Source: Hymenoscyphus infarciens (taxonomy: Eukaryota > Ascomycota > Leotiomycetes > Helotiales > Helotiaceae). Taken from it: 64,000 bases of DNA. A model generated the notes under the pieces. That model had not been told where the DNA came from and ran no database searches. It saw only the letters and a program-made list of their open reading frames with translations. Both the position numbers and the translations under genes were made by a program. The stretch covers positions 1 to 64,000 of the forward strand of contig LLCB01000296.1 in assembly GCA_001414345.1 (NCBI GenBank), written 5' to 3'. Positions 14,970 through 26,720 of this stretch are shown here, one piece after another (the stretch's first letter is position 1; the number at the start of each line of letters is the position of its first letter).

Positions 14970-17105
14970 CTATCGAATTGGAATGTGCTGACCCATTCCG
15001 AGTCCAATAATCTCGAATATTATGGGATTGACTTCAACAGCCAATACAGCGATTCCTTTGATATGTCAATACTGCTAATCTGAAATGGTTGATGATGTCT
15101 TACCTGTATAAACAACTAATTTGGTGACGACCTCCACGTCATATCTAACACGAGGTTGCTCAAGCCTAGAGAACAAGTCTTTCTCTTCAATCTCATTGTG
15201 TTGTCCAACAATGATAATTGCTTCATCGCCATCCTCTTCGTAGCCTAGTGGAGGCGTTGCAGGCTTGATGATAACATTCCCTTGACCCATCATCTTCTCA
15301 AACGAGCCGACTCTGGACTGGGCAGGGGTTGGGAGATTTCCAGTATTAGCGCTCAGCGAATCTGCATTTCCAGAAGCCTGTACCACATGGCCATCTCTAT
15401 CAACGTTGTTATTCTCCGAAGAAGAGCGATCTTTTGATCTACTCTTCGACCGAGCTAACCGACCAGCGCCGGTATCTGACGAATTAGTTAAACTGTCCCT
15501 TCTTCTCTTTTCTCGATAGGCCAACGTCTCATAAGCATCTGCTGCTGATTGAGGTCCGACCGAGACCGCACGACCACGACCAGGATGCCTTATCGAAGTA
15601 AGAAGACCTGGGAGATCAGAAACGGAAGGCATGACATTATCAACCTTTAGTCGAGAAGGAATATTGCTGTATTCGGATGCTGGCAAGAAGAACTTTCGAG
15701 GTAGAATGTAGCCATACTTCTCGATTAATCGAAACAAGTGAGGAAGAAACTTGAGTAATGCTGGTTTCATTACTTCTCGCCAAGCGAAAATAGTAAGCAC
15801 CCCCACGAGAACGCGGGCACAAACTGTAGGCCAACCCATATGATCAAGATCAAAAGGTACCGTTGCTGGTACAGGAAAGTCCCATGCCCAATTGCCTGTG
15901 CCATAATGCCAACCTCCACATTCAACGCCAATCATAACAGCAGCAAACGCAATGCTATCATCGAAGCAGGGGCAGTCATCAGCTGGCTCTGGGTGTATTC
16001 GAATCAGGCCAATAATAACAAGAGCTATTGTGGCTGGGGCGATCCAAGAACTACTATGTAGCCATTTATCAATGTCTGGTGCATATATGCATTCGATGGC
16101 AGATATTAATGCCCCGATAATGCTGCCAACAATAACATCAAGAAATCCATGCATTCCACAATAAAGTCTTCCGAGAATGATTGAAAAAGCATAGGAATAA
16201 CTGACAATCTCAATGATAAGCTTGGTTGAGGCTTGCAATTTACAATCAGGCGAGTGCACAGCGAACAGAGCGTATACAGCTACGGAGACGGCATTTGCTG
16301 AATGTGTTGAGGGAAATCCATATTCCAACGCTGCAGAACCTGACATGGTGATTCGCTGAAGGGGTGGTGATAGTGGGCGTGGTAGGGAAAAGAAATCCTT
16401 CATAAATCCGGTGATGAACACACCACTAGCCAAGATATGAACCATTCTACAGTCAGTCAGTTATGGCCTGTGATGGTGGGAAGAGGCTCCATTACCCTCG
16501 TCCTAAAGAGGTATGGCCACACCAGAACAATATGGGGAGAACCACCATGAAGAAAGTGTGAGTTCCCAAATTGGCGGTGATGGCAAAATAAGAATCTAGC
16601 GCAGGAGATCGCATTTTGTCCTGCATCCATGCCAAGTATGGTGTTTCCCATCGAATGAGGGGGAGGAGCCTCTGTCGTAGATTATATCGCCATGGGGGGA
16701 GTTTGCGCTTATCTATATAGAATGATTAGCGCATGTTGTATGATTTGCTGCGCATTAACTGCTGAATTGAATCTGCCGGTACTACTTTGCGAAATCCAGG
16801 ACAAAATTGAATCTCCTAGGCAGGTCGAGCCTCTGTCCAAGTTGCCCTCTGTCCAAGTTGCGCGGGCGCGGGCGCATACTCGGTTTGGTACCGAGTCGCC
16901 ATAACCCTTCCTCCCGCATTTGACATAAAACAAATCGAAAGGCAAGCCTTCGAGTCGGAATGGCTTGCTTACAATGATCCAGACTACGCAATCCCGCATC
17001 TATCACATCTATCACATCTTCTGGCGCATCGATCGCTATCGTTGGAGGCGGGGCATTTGGGGAGCTCGCAAGCCCAGTTGGGCCAGAGCCATGAGATGGA
17101 GACAT
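14970..17105 (-). CDS. LCB3: Sphingoid base-1-phosphate phosphatase, LCB3/PAP2 family
   Basis: This predicted 592-residue membrane enzyme dephosphorylates dihydrosphingosine- and phytosphingosine-1-phosphate, normally in the ER. Exons are 17105-16973, 16712-16496, 16446-15104 and 15055-14970; the introns (260, 49 and 48 nt) are GT-AG. The first intron splits the Tyr codon of DHYKRKLPPW. The PAP2 catalytic motifs are complete: K133-x6-RP (KDFFSLPRP), PSTH at 162-165, and R210-x5-H216-x3-D220 in GRLYCGMHGFLD. Hydrophobic segments surround them, for example FFMVVLPILFWCG near 98-110. The C-terminal third is a polar, Ser- and Arg-rich region (about 390-510) absent from minimal family members. It ends in a short hydrophobic exon. 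No in-frame ATG exists upstream of 17105 before a stop at 17270-17268. It is divergent from RHO4. Confidence 0.94.
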
Positions 17106-17682
17106 CGATGCATTCGGCGCTCGGAAAGTATATACACTCGATGGAATAGCAGGGACGGAGTTCGTGGTTGAAGCAGGAGAAGGGGCAGGAGTCCACGAGA
17201 ATTGAAGGAGCGACAATGGACAACGAAGAGATTGAGAAGTTGAGGATGAAGGGCAGCGTAAGGTATGTTAGAACTTCCATTGGCAAGCTCCATGTGCACC
17301 TCGGTTGGTGTTGTGGAGGCTTGTGGGGGCCGACGAGGCTAGGGGTGTGGATGGAGTAAAATGTAAAATGGAATCTTGGCTGTTGCCCGTTGCCGTGCGC
17401 AACCTGGAACAAGACCAAGAACCGCTTGTTTACATGTAAGCTAGGCTAGCTATAGCTCCTTCCCTAGAACCTCTCCCGAATCAATCCGCATCTCTCAACT
17501 CCAAAGACAAGTTGACTTGCACCCCTCAATCCTCAATTCTCCAATCTCCAATCTCCAACCTCCTCCTCCCCAAAACCCCTCACCTGTATTCTTAAACTCC
17601 ATCAACCAAAACCTGCTTGTCACTTTGTTGCACGATTCACTAGCCAGGCGCTACCAACTTCGAGTACCACTCCGCAGCAACC
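17106..17682. promoter_or_regulatory. Shared upstream region of LCB3-type gene and RHO4
   Basis: The 577 bp between two divergent start codons must contain both promoters and leaders. The RHO4-proximal part (about 17455-17610) is CT-rich (TCTCAACTCC, CTCCAATCTCC repeats), as is common just upstream of fungal transcription starts. No TATA box is convincing. Confidence 0.6.
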
Positions 17683-18615
17683 ATGTCGGCGCAGTATCAA
17701 CAACAAAATTACCACAGCCGTCGATCGGACATGTCAGAGGTTGAAGCACCACGAAGGAAATCAACGCGCCGCGAACAAAGTGCCAGATCAAGTGAAGGAA
17801 CGGTCAGCACCATGATGAGCACAGCATCCACCGGGCGCGAGTCGGCCGCAACGAATGTCACAGAGGGTCCATCGTACTCGAAAAAGATTGTGGTTGTGGG
17901 TGATGGCGGATGCGGAAAGACTTGTCTTCTGATAAGCTACAGTCAAGGTTACTTCCCAGAGGTAAGAAACAGTGTACTCGACTCTTCAAATCGAAGCTAA
18001 CGAGTCTTTAGAAATACGTCCCGACCGTCTTCGAGAACTACATCACCTACCCAACACATCCATCAAGCGGCAAGACGGTCGAGTTAGCTTTGTGGGATAC
18101 AGCAGGACAGGAGGAGTACGATCGTCTAAGGCCGCTCTCGTATCCTGAGACGGATTTGTTATTTGTTTGTTTCGCCATCGATTGTCCCAACTCCTTGGAA
18201 AATGTCATGGACAAGGTACGTTTCTATGCCCAATCTTCATCTGATATTGTCTAACGCGTCTCTGCAGTGGTACCCAGAGGTCCTCCATTTCTGCCCGTAC
18301 ACTCCGCTCGTTCTTGTGGGTCTCAAATCCGATCTCCGCACCAAAAGAACTTGCATCGACCTCCTCAAGACCCAAGGGTTAACACCCGTCACACAAGAAC
18401 AAGGAATGGCCGTAGCAAACAAGATGGGAGCCCGGTACATGGAGTGTAGTAGTAAGGAGATGACGGGTGTGGATGAGATATTCATTTCGGCCATCAACAC
18501 AGTTGTCCAGAACGATAAGAGCAACCAGCAACAACAATCCGCGCCAAGCAGCTCAGGTGGAGGACAGCAAGGCGGCGGAATGAGAAAGAAGAAGAGGAGC
18601 TGCAAAATCCTATAA
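17683..18615 (+). CDS. RHO4: Rho4-like small GTPase
   Basis: This 276-residue GTPase probably acts in septation, actin organisation and polar growth as Rho4 does in other fungi. Exons are 17683-17961, 18012-18215 and 18268-18615, with introns of 50 and 52 nt. G boxes: P-loop GDGGCGKT at 73-80, switch [10 protein letters not shown] at 95-103, switch [11 protein letters not shown] from 122, LKSD at 180-183 (the NKxD box in Rho4-like form) and ECSSKE near the end. The tail is Gln/Ser/Gly-rich, then KKKRS and a CKIL CAAX box, predicting geranylgeranylation and membrane binding. The roughly 65-residue polar N-terminal extension before the GTPase fold, with many Ser and Arg, is characteristic of Rho4. 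The TPVTQEQG and [16 protein letters not shown] segments also fit this family. Confidence 0.95.
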
Positions 18616-19115
18616 ACGAACCAACAACCAACTTCTTCGACCATGACTTGAGACGACACATCGACACGAAATGAATGCATAACGCAAAAAAGTTCTAGCA
18701 AATGCTGGGAAATGGCTAAGGATATTATTTGTGGATAGGCAGCAGATGGAACAACCTTTGGCCAAAGGAAAGGCATAATCCTAGACTTTTGTTCCGTCCA
18801 TTCTTCTTGGACTTACCAACTACTTTTTTTCATTTTCCATTTTTGGGGCCTTTTCTTCTGTTGAGTAATAGGGTTCTTAGTGCGGGTAACTGGCACATAC
18901 TTCACTTGCGGGGTTTCCTATGTATCATGATGACCTATTTTCCTGTAGCAACAAGGAAATTTAACAAATAAAACTCATAATCTCATCTTCTCAGATCATG
19001 TCGTGTTTGATGTATCATTACCCTGGGTATAGTGATCCGAACGCCTCTCTCCAAATAGCTCTCGGCCTGCAATTCGACTGCAGCCGCCTTGTGATATCAC
19101 TGGATACTGGTCGAT
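18616..19115. terminator. 3' region between convergent RHO4 and DAD1
   Basis: The stop codons of the convergent genes are 500 bp apart. AATAAA at 18967-18972 could end the RHO4 transcript, 352 nt past its stop. This would bring it close to, or overlapping with, the DAD1 3' UTR. No other gene is visible. Confidence 0.4.
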
Positions 19116-19640
19116 TTATCGGTTTCCATGTGTGGGTAATTCCGTCTCGTCTTCCCCTTCCTCTCGTCCCTCTTCTGCGGGATTTGTTTCCGCTTCGGCA
19201 TCTGGATCCTTGGCCATAACATTCTCGAATGTTGACCAGAGGGCTTCGACGGAACTGAACTCATTGCCGACCTTTAATTCACAGCCATTAGCTTTGTTCT
19301 GTCCTTCCAGCTCTCAGATCCAGCTCCCACCACGCTCCGCCTCCCCAGGGGATACCAGGGGATAGGCACTAACAGCAATAACGCCCTCCAGCGATCGATT
19401 CAGTTTATTGATATTCGCCAATACATGCTCAAAACTCTGTGTTGTTTACAAATTTAGTTTTCGCTGTTTACCGTTTACTTTGGGGAAGAGGTAGAGGTGA
19501 TGGTTGAGGGGGCAGAAGGGGAAACGCACGACACCAATGTCCTTGAGTAGGAGTTCCCGCTGTTGCTCGAAGAGGGACTTTTCTCCCGTGGGAGCTGTGT
19601 TTGTTGATCCTGAGGCGGGGGGTCTTGCTGAGGTCGACAT
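19116..19640 (-). CDS. DAD1: DASH/Dam1 complex subunit Dad1
   Basis: This small 109-residue kinetochore protein belongs to the fungal DASH ring complex that couples chromosomes to spindle microtubules. Exons are 19640-19530, 19436-19374 and 19271-19116. Intron 1 (93 nt, GTGCGT donor) and intron 2 (102 nt, GTTAGT donor, GCTAAT branch-like site) both end in AG. The spliced product reads [20 protein letters not shown], then [20 protein letters not shown], then [14 protein letters not shown], which is the complete Dad1 signature, followed by an acidic tail. The start ATG at 19640 precedes a Ser/Thr/Pro-rich lead of about 20 residues; the frame is open further upstream but has no ATG. The gene is easily missed because no single exon exceeds 52 codons. 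It sits about 550 bp from the AT-rich block. Confidence 0.93.
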
Positions 19641-20180
19641 TTTGGTGTTAAAGTGGTTTGGGAGCTGGATGAGGGGCAGGTTTTGGTGAGACGCGGGCGC
19701 GTTGTTTTCGTGAGAGCGAAGGAGCGGGGGAAAGATGATCCGAAGGTGTGCTTGGCATTTTATTTTTCTTTGAACTTCATTCAATTTATTCCGTGCTCCC
19801 TCACTATCATCATTTCCGAGTCTCTTGAACAATCTCCTGTGCTAGTTCTTGCCAAGGCGTCCTTATAGATTGCTTTACATTGTTCTTCCTCATGCCTACC
19901 CAGTGTCTACGTAGGTAGGACTCACGATGAATCCCTCTATTCTGGACGCCCAAGTTCTCCAGCTATTTAGAATTACTCCGGATTTCTCAAACGATCGGGG
20001 GACGTAGTTACGAACCTACGCATCTGATGATCTGAGTCGACTCTGGGCAACTTTCTGCTCCTCGCAGCGGGCTATCTTCTTGACTACACTTTGATTGCTG
20101 AGCCGCTCCTTCACATCTTCCCTCGGACCCTTTCCCTCACCACAGGCATACTTTTCCTACTCTCTATAAGGCCGTGCCTT
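19641..20180. promoter_or_regulatory. DAD1 upstream region and transition to the AT-rich block
   Basis: Positions 19641-19870 should hold the DAD1 promoter. From 19870 to 20180 the sequence is still of ordinary composition with no gene. CA and TG then fade quickly, and by about 20,250 the DNA is of RIP type. Confidence 0.5.
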
Positions 20181-22584
20181 TAATAAAGATACCACTCTTA
20201 CGTAGCTTCCTTAGTACGAAGGACATATATAAATCCATAACCTACATAGCCTTTATAAATCGGGGCCTAGAAGGCTAAAATATAGCTAAGGAATTTCAAA
20301 TCTAGTAATCCTTAGATTTGCGAGTAAGCTACTTACTACTAGGTGAGCTATCTCTTACTAAGCTACTAGGACTCGTTAGATAAGGCTAGATAAGCTAGTA
20401 ATAGTTAGATAAGCTATTAATAGCTAGATAAGCTATTAACTAGTAGGTAAGCTATTTAAGTACTACGTAAGCTACTAATAATAATAATATTAATTGCTAT
20501 AAATTTAAAGAGTTATATATAATGCTTTTATTTGTCTATTAGTACTAGTAATATAATAAATCCTCTCTACTCTATATTTATATACCTATGTTACTAATAT
20601 TTAAGGAACTCTTAAAAACAAAGCACTACTAATATAGATTAGTAATATTATAATATTATACTATAAAGGCTAAATTATACTAAAGTATTAATTATAAAAT
20701 GCCTAGTTATAGGCGTTCTCTCTCTTAATAGTAGCGCTTTCTATATTACTCTTAGTCTTAAAGAAGGTTTCTACTAAGTAAGTAAATATTAATTAGAGAT
20801 TAAGCCTAGTAGAGAGCTTATTAGAGAGTAACTCTACTTTTATAGTATTAATCTCCTATTATAGTATAACGTTCTTCTTCTATTAGTATTAGTAGTTAGA
20901 ATAATATATCTAGAGAGGTATAGAGAAGAAGTGAACTTACGTCGACCTTAGTACTCTTCTCTTTAAAGTCCTCCTTTTTAGTTCTTATTATACTAGTTAG
21001 CTAACTAAGTTAGTATTTATAACTAATACTACTAGTAAGAACATATCTTATATATCTGCTTATAGATAAAACGAGACTTCTTAAGACTTTGTTTATATAG
21101 AGTCTCTTAAACCTTATACTTATACTTATATAGGTTTTTATATTTAGTTAAGATTAAAATATAGTATACTTTAGTCTTATTAACTTTTATAAAAGCCTAA
21201 CTAAGTCTAAGAATTCGATTTAGTAGTACTTAGATAGACTTAAGACTAAGACTAACGTTGTTATTAAAATCGGCTTTATAAAAGGACTATTTAGCGTGGC
21301 TATCTATAGTAAATTCTCTATAATCGCCTTCTTTAGTATTAGTAATATTTAAAGGGTTACTAGCTATACTAGCCTTACTAGCCTTCTTAGAAGACTTATT
21401 AGTAAGGTTTTAGAGTTATTATTTAAAAGTAACGTTATTAAGAGACTTTAGTAAGAATAAATCCTTAATCTAATCTAAGTTAGGCTCTTAAATAAGGTAG
21501 AGAGGCTTAGTTATATCCTTTACTATATTAGATCTCTTTAAGATTAGTATATAGAAGGTAAAGTATATAGAGTATAAAAAGTGAAGTATATAGAAATAGA
21601 ACTTATAATAAAAGTAAATAATACTAGAATAGAGCTATACTAGATATTTAGAACTATATAATAGATAATTAGCTTAATAGTAGCCTACTAGGAGAGAGGA
21701 AAGAAGTAGGAAAGAAGTAGGTTATTATACTTATAATATAATAAGTTAAAAAAAGAAGTAAACTAGGAGCTATTAAACTAATTTAGTAAAGATAGTACTA
21801 TTATACGTAGTTAGTAGATAAGCGATACTTAAGTAGATAAGCTATATTTAGATAGATAAGCTAAGTTTAGATAGATAAGCTATATACTATTTATAGAATA
21901 CTTTTAGTATTTACGTCTATACTTTTAATAAGTACTAGAAGATTTTAGTACTTATATTCTTATTATTTATTATAAAGGTAATTCCTACGCTATACTACTT
22001 AGTATAAATTCTAAATATAAGGCTTTAGAGTAAGCTTTAGTAGTTTTAAGCTCTTATATTCTTTGTTTTTAAGACTTTAGTATTAGCTTTAAAATAAATT
22101 AAATATCTAAATTTCGATATTAGTAGTATTACTAGTAGTATCTAGAGTATTATACTACTACGATATATTATTAAAAATAGAGTTTAATACGTATTATTTA
22201 TACTATATAATTCTAAGAATATTAAATTATATTACTATTAATATTATTAAAATTTTAATTAATAGTATAATAAATACTTTAGTATAACTACTTCTTTTAG
22301 ATTTAAGCTTTTTACTCTAGATTCTAAATCTACTTATTTTTAGCTTTATACTTTAGACTTATATAATATGATATATAATATAAAAAGTATATATTTAAAT
22401 AACTAGATTTATAGATTAAATTAAATAGAGTACTTTAAAAAATTAATTATATTAATAGCTCTTTAAATAGCCTTAGTATTTCTTATATCGCTTATATTAA
22501 TAAAAGTAGCTTATATAAGATATTAAACTTTAAGAATACTATAAATAAATCTAGTAATAATAACGTAAATTTAAGAGCTATTAT
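20180..22584. repeat. AT-rich RIP-type DNA left of the copia element
   Basis: Dense TAG, TAA, CTA and TTA words occur with nearly no CA or TG. Clusters of TAAGCT-type units occur at 20320-20475 and 21820-21890 (for example AGTAGATAAGCTATATTTAG). No readable gene is present. Confidence 0.85.
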
Positions 22585-22755
22585 TATTAGTATAACTTAT
22601 AGTCATAAAAGCGATATAAAAAGAGTTATATTATCGTTCGTATATACCGAGTAAAGCTAGCTACGATGACTACTTAAGTAGCTCTTAAGCGAGAAGGTTA
22701 TATATTCTCACGTATACTATTCCGAGCAGTTAATTACTCTTAAGTTATACCGATA
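22585..22755 (-). repeat. Copia LTR (3' LTR in coding orientation)
   Basis: This 171-bp repeat matches the LTR at 28600-28770 with 13 differences by hand alignment, 12 of them transitions. The TG at its edge has become TA and the CA at the other edge has become TA. Confidence 0.93.
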
Positions 22756-22934
22756 CTAGCACTTCTTTAAAAAGGTCGAAGTCACTTAAAATCATTATCA
22801 AAACTATATATCCGATCCAACTAATCAGAGCCCTCTATTCCATGTCCTCGACTAATAAGGAGGCTCTATTTCAGTCCTCTATTATCCTTTATTTCGTTCT
22901 ATCTACTTTATAAGGTTAATATCTAGCTTATTAG

Positions 22935-23403
22935 TATTAATCAACTTTTATAGAGCATTATAGCAACTCTTTTTAGTTATAGTATCCGTAGGATTACTCT
23001 TACCGTCGATCTATTTAATCTTATTAATCTCTCTTAATTCGTACACTTCTCGTAGATATATAATATTAATTATTAGTCGCTTCTCTTTAGTTATATCTAA
23101 TTTAGCTATATATTTATAAATAGACTTCGAATTAGTATATACTATAAGTGACACCTTAAATCCTAAGATACTTTTAAAAGTTGATTTTATTAAAGCTATA
23201 GCGTTAAATCTAGAGCTTATCATATATAATTCTAATACTAAAACACTATAGATAACTCTCTTATATTTAGTAGAAGACTAATATAAGATATTAGTATTAT
23301 TATCTTTATCTATAAGAGTAATAACGTAACTGATTTATAATAACAAGTCCTTATTATTAGTAAATAATCTATTAGTAAAAGCGTATAACTTTAAAGAAGA
23401 TTT
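22935..23403 (-). pseudogene. Copia RNase H domain remnant
   Basis: The minus-strand translation carries the family landmarks in order: AFTNRLFTNNKDL, ISYVITLIDKDNNTNILY, the open stretch 23223-23011 with VYTNSKSIY and TKEKRLIINI, then IDGKSNPTDTITKKS. The catalytic Asp of TDS reads Asn (TNS) and Trp before IDG is a TAG stop; both are single G-to-A changes. The domain is dead but unmistakable. Confidence 0.9.
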
Positions 23404-26400
23404 ATCTAATTTAACAAATTTAAGTTCTCTTAAGAGATTATCGATTTACTATTAAATTCGCTTATTAAGAAGTAAAATATTATTATCTTAAGAATCAATA
23501 GTTTAGGCGATATATAATAAGTCGAAAGTAGCTTTAGGCTAGGATATTATAGCTAAGTATACCTCTCTAGTACGTTATATAATATATTAATCTTTAGTAT
23601 CTATTATATAAGATGTCCTTTTTATATTAGATATCTTAGATAGAGCCTTTTATACTAAATCCAAGTGTTTTACGTAATTCTAAGTAAGAGATATAGAGCT
23701 ATTATAATACTTAGTAATTAGCTCTCTATTAAATTTAATTAGATAGTTAATAGTAAGCTCCTCTCTCTTCTTAGACATAAACCTGGCTTCGTTAATAGTA
23801 AGCTTCTCTTTGTTAGTAAAAGTATTATTAGCGAGTATAAGAGTATTATTAGTTTAAAGGCCTACTATACTAAAAGAGATATTCAACTTTACTTACTCGT
23901 TATATTAGAATAACTTAGTATATAAAAGATAAGAGTCGAATATTAACTATTCTATTATAAGCCTTAGAATATAGTGTTTATAGTACGTTATAAACTAATA
24001 ATTACTAGCTTCTAGAATACTATATAATAGTCTAATTACTTCGAAGAATATATCTTCTTATTAAAGATAACCTTTAAGAGAACGTATAAAGAATTTTTAA
24101 TTTAAGTTAGTTAATAATTATATATATACTTATATAATATCCTAAATAAATACTTATAAACCTAGAAGTATTATAATAAGTATAAGGATTATTCTCTAGC
24201 TTACTCTCTAAATTATAAACGCCTAAGTAAGCACTAGTAACTTTCTAGTATTATTATATACTTAGATTACTAATCTTAACTTTATAAAAGTAAGTACTAT
24301 ACCTTTAAATTTAATATTATCTATAAAGCATAATCTAAATATTCTAGTATTAAGAGATAACTTCTTCTAAGTAATAATCTTAAAAACACTTTAATTAGTT
24401 AATCTATTAATCTCCTTTTATCGTAATTTAACGTATACTATACTATTATTAGCTATAAATACTTTGATATTATAAGGTTCGCTTAAATTAGTAAGAAAAG
24501 TTTTAACGTTTTTAAGAGTAATATAGTTAATATTATTAATAAAAGTGTCTAACTATTAGAATAACACTTTAAAAGACTTATTTAGAGGCCTTAAATACTT
24601 TTAGAACTATCTACGTCTACGCTTCTAAGAAGGTTCTAATAAGAGTTCTAGAATATTAGTGTTTTAACAAATTTATAACTAATAAAGTTAGTATTAGAAG
24701 GAAGGCGAATGTTATTTAATATCTTAGTTACTCTAGTCTACTTCTTATCTACCTTATTACTTAAAAGTTCTCTCTTTTTTATAAGGTTATAGTATTATTT
24801 TAGATAGTACTACGCTAGAAACTTCCTTAGTCGCTAGTACTATTCTAAAAGTTTTAGGAGTTTTAATAAAGTATAGCTTTATAACTATAGATTAAAACTT
24901 TATAAGACTACTTAGTAGTACTATAATATAGTTCTTATTCTTAATTTCTTAAAAAACAAAAGGTTCTATCTAAGACTTTATATACTCTCTTTATACTAAA
25001 ACGTCTAAATTTAAGAGTAAATCCTTAACTTAGTTAATCGGTCCGTTTTATATATTAAGAGCTTCTTTAACTTAATAGGATATAATCCACTTTTATATCT
25101 CTTAAGTAGCCTTTTTATAGGTCTTAGATCTTATAGAAATTAGTTATAAAGGTATATTAGTTATAGTTATTTAAGTATATACTCTATATACTAATAGAGT
25201 AGAGACTAGTCTATTTAGGCCTACTATATCGTTGATTACTTTAAAGGCTATTTAAAGTGCTAAACTTTATAAGAGATATAGCTCTTATTTATATATAATA
25301 TTATATACCTATTAAATTAGTTTATAGTAACGTTCTACTATACTAATTAAATTATATATCTTAACTAGTATAGTTTTTACTATAGTACCTATTCTAGTAG
25401 TAGAGTATATAAAGTCCTTTCTAACAAAGTTTATCCTAGTATTTATAATAATATAATTAGAGGGTCTAAGATATATATTAATCTAATATCTTTAGAAAAC
25501 CTCTTATATAGTCGTTGCTTTTATATCTAGTAAAAAGTTATCTACTTAATACCTTATTACTTCGTCTATATAGTATAAGACTACCTACTTATTAAGAAAG
25601 AAAGCATTAATTAAAACACTATAATTAAATTTAAAGTTGTTATAAAAGGTGAACTTAAATTAGCTAGGCGAACTTCTATACTTTTAATAGTATTCGCAAA
25701 ATTTAGTAAGATATTAAAAGATATTTTAGTTAATATAATACCTAGCTCTTTCTAGTACATGTTATAATCTTAGTACTAATAGGTAGCTAAATTACTTATA
25801 AAGTCGTTAAATGTTAATATTTATAAGAAATATTAAGTACTCTTATATAAAGTTATATATAGCTTCATTCTAGAGTAGAAAAGAGTGTCTAAATCGTTGT
25901 ATAATAGAGAATCTTTTAATCTCTATTCCTTTCTTATTCTCTTAGATAAGTATATTTTAAAGATTATTTAAAGTAACTTTTAAGTTATCTATATTATTAA
26001 TATAAAAGATGAAAGAGGTATTAGATTATACTATATAGAATTTAGCTTTTCTAATTAACATGTCGATTATTATTAATTCTAAAGATAAAGTATATCTCTT
26101 ACTAAACTAGATATTGAATTAACCTTTTATACCTTTGTTAATTAAGACGCTTTTAATAAGTCTAATATATATAAGATATTAGTTATATTCTACGCTTAAC
26201 TTTCAAGCTACCTTAGTATTAATTATTACACTAAAGAAGTTCTCTTTTATATATCTTTTAGCTATTATTATAAATACCTTCTTTATAAATTCGTATATAA
26301 CATTAGAAGTGTTATTTAAGTTTTATAGGATATATCTATTAATAGCGTGTTTTTATACTAAACTTATTAAATTCATAGTAAGTTATTTAGTATTAAAATC

Positions 26401-26639
26401 GTTAATAAATCTTATAGAAGTAATATTATAATAGATAACTTCGTTATCTAAGCTAGTATCTAATAAGTAACTATTATCTTTTAATAGAGCAATAGTTTAA
26501 AGTGTCTCTAATATTTCCTTCTTCTAGGTACTCTAAGTATATACTATGTTTATATTATATACCTTTCTAGTATATCTATCTCGCTTATCTTTAAAGTATT
26601 TAGAATTTATATTAGTCTATTTAGTAAAGTAATAGTCCT

Positions 26640-26720
26640 ACTCTTTTTAACTATAATTCTAAGATAAATAGTCGTTCTTTCTATATATATAACATATTCT
26701 CTTCTTCTTATATCGATCTA
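26640..26720 (-). pseudogene. Copia gag zinc-knuckle remnant
   Basis: The minus strand reads RICYIYRKNDYLS, stop, NYS. The fungal copia knuckle has Cys at the two later Tyr positions, Trp at the stop and His at the last Tyr. Each change is a C-to-T or G-to-A transition (TGT to TAT, TGG to TAG, CAT to TAT). Confidence 0.75.

Noticed and set aside
15075..15103. In-frame C-terminal extension of the phosphatase to a TAG at 15075
   Set aside because: It begins with a GTAAGA donor, and the homologous C-terminal segment follows after a 48-nt intron.
16782..16972. Read-through of the phosphatase first exon as a separate protein
   Set aside because: The frame after 16973 starts with GTAAGC and has no homology; splicing to 16712 restores the conserved segment.
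17036..17418. Several overlapping frames in the divergent promoter region
   Set aside because: They are compositional shadows of the phosphatase first exon and have no recognisable domains.
19641..19832. Longer DAD1 N terminus
   Set aside because: The upstream in-frame stretch begins at TTG, not ATG, and shows no family similarity.
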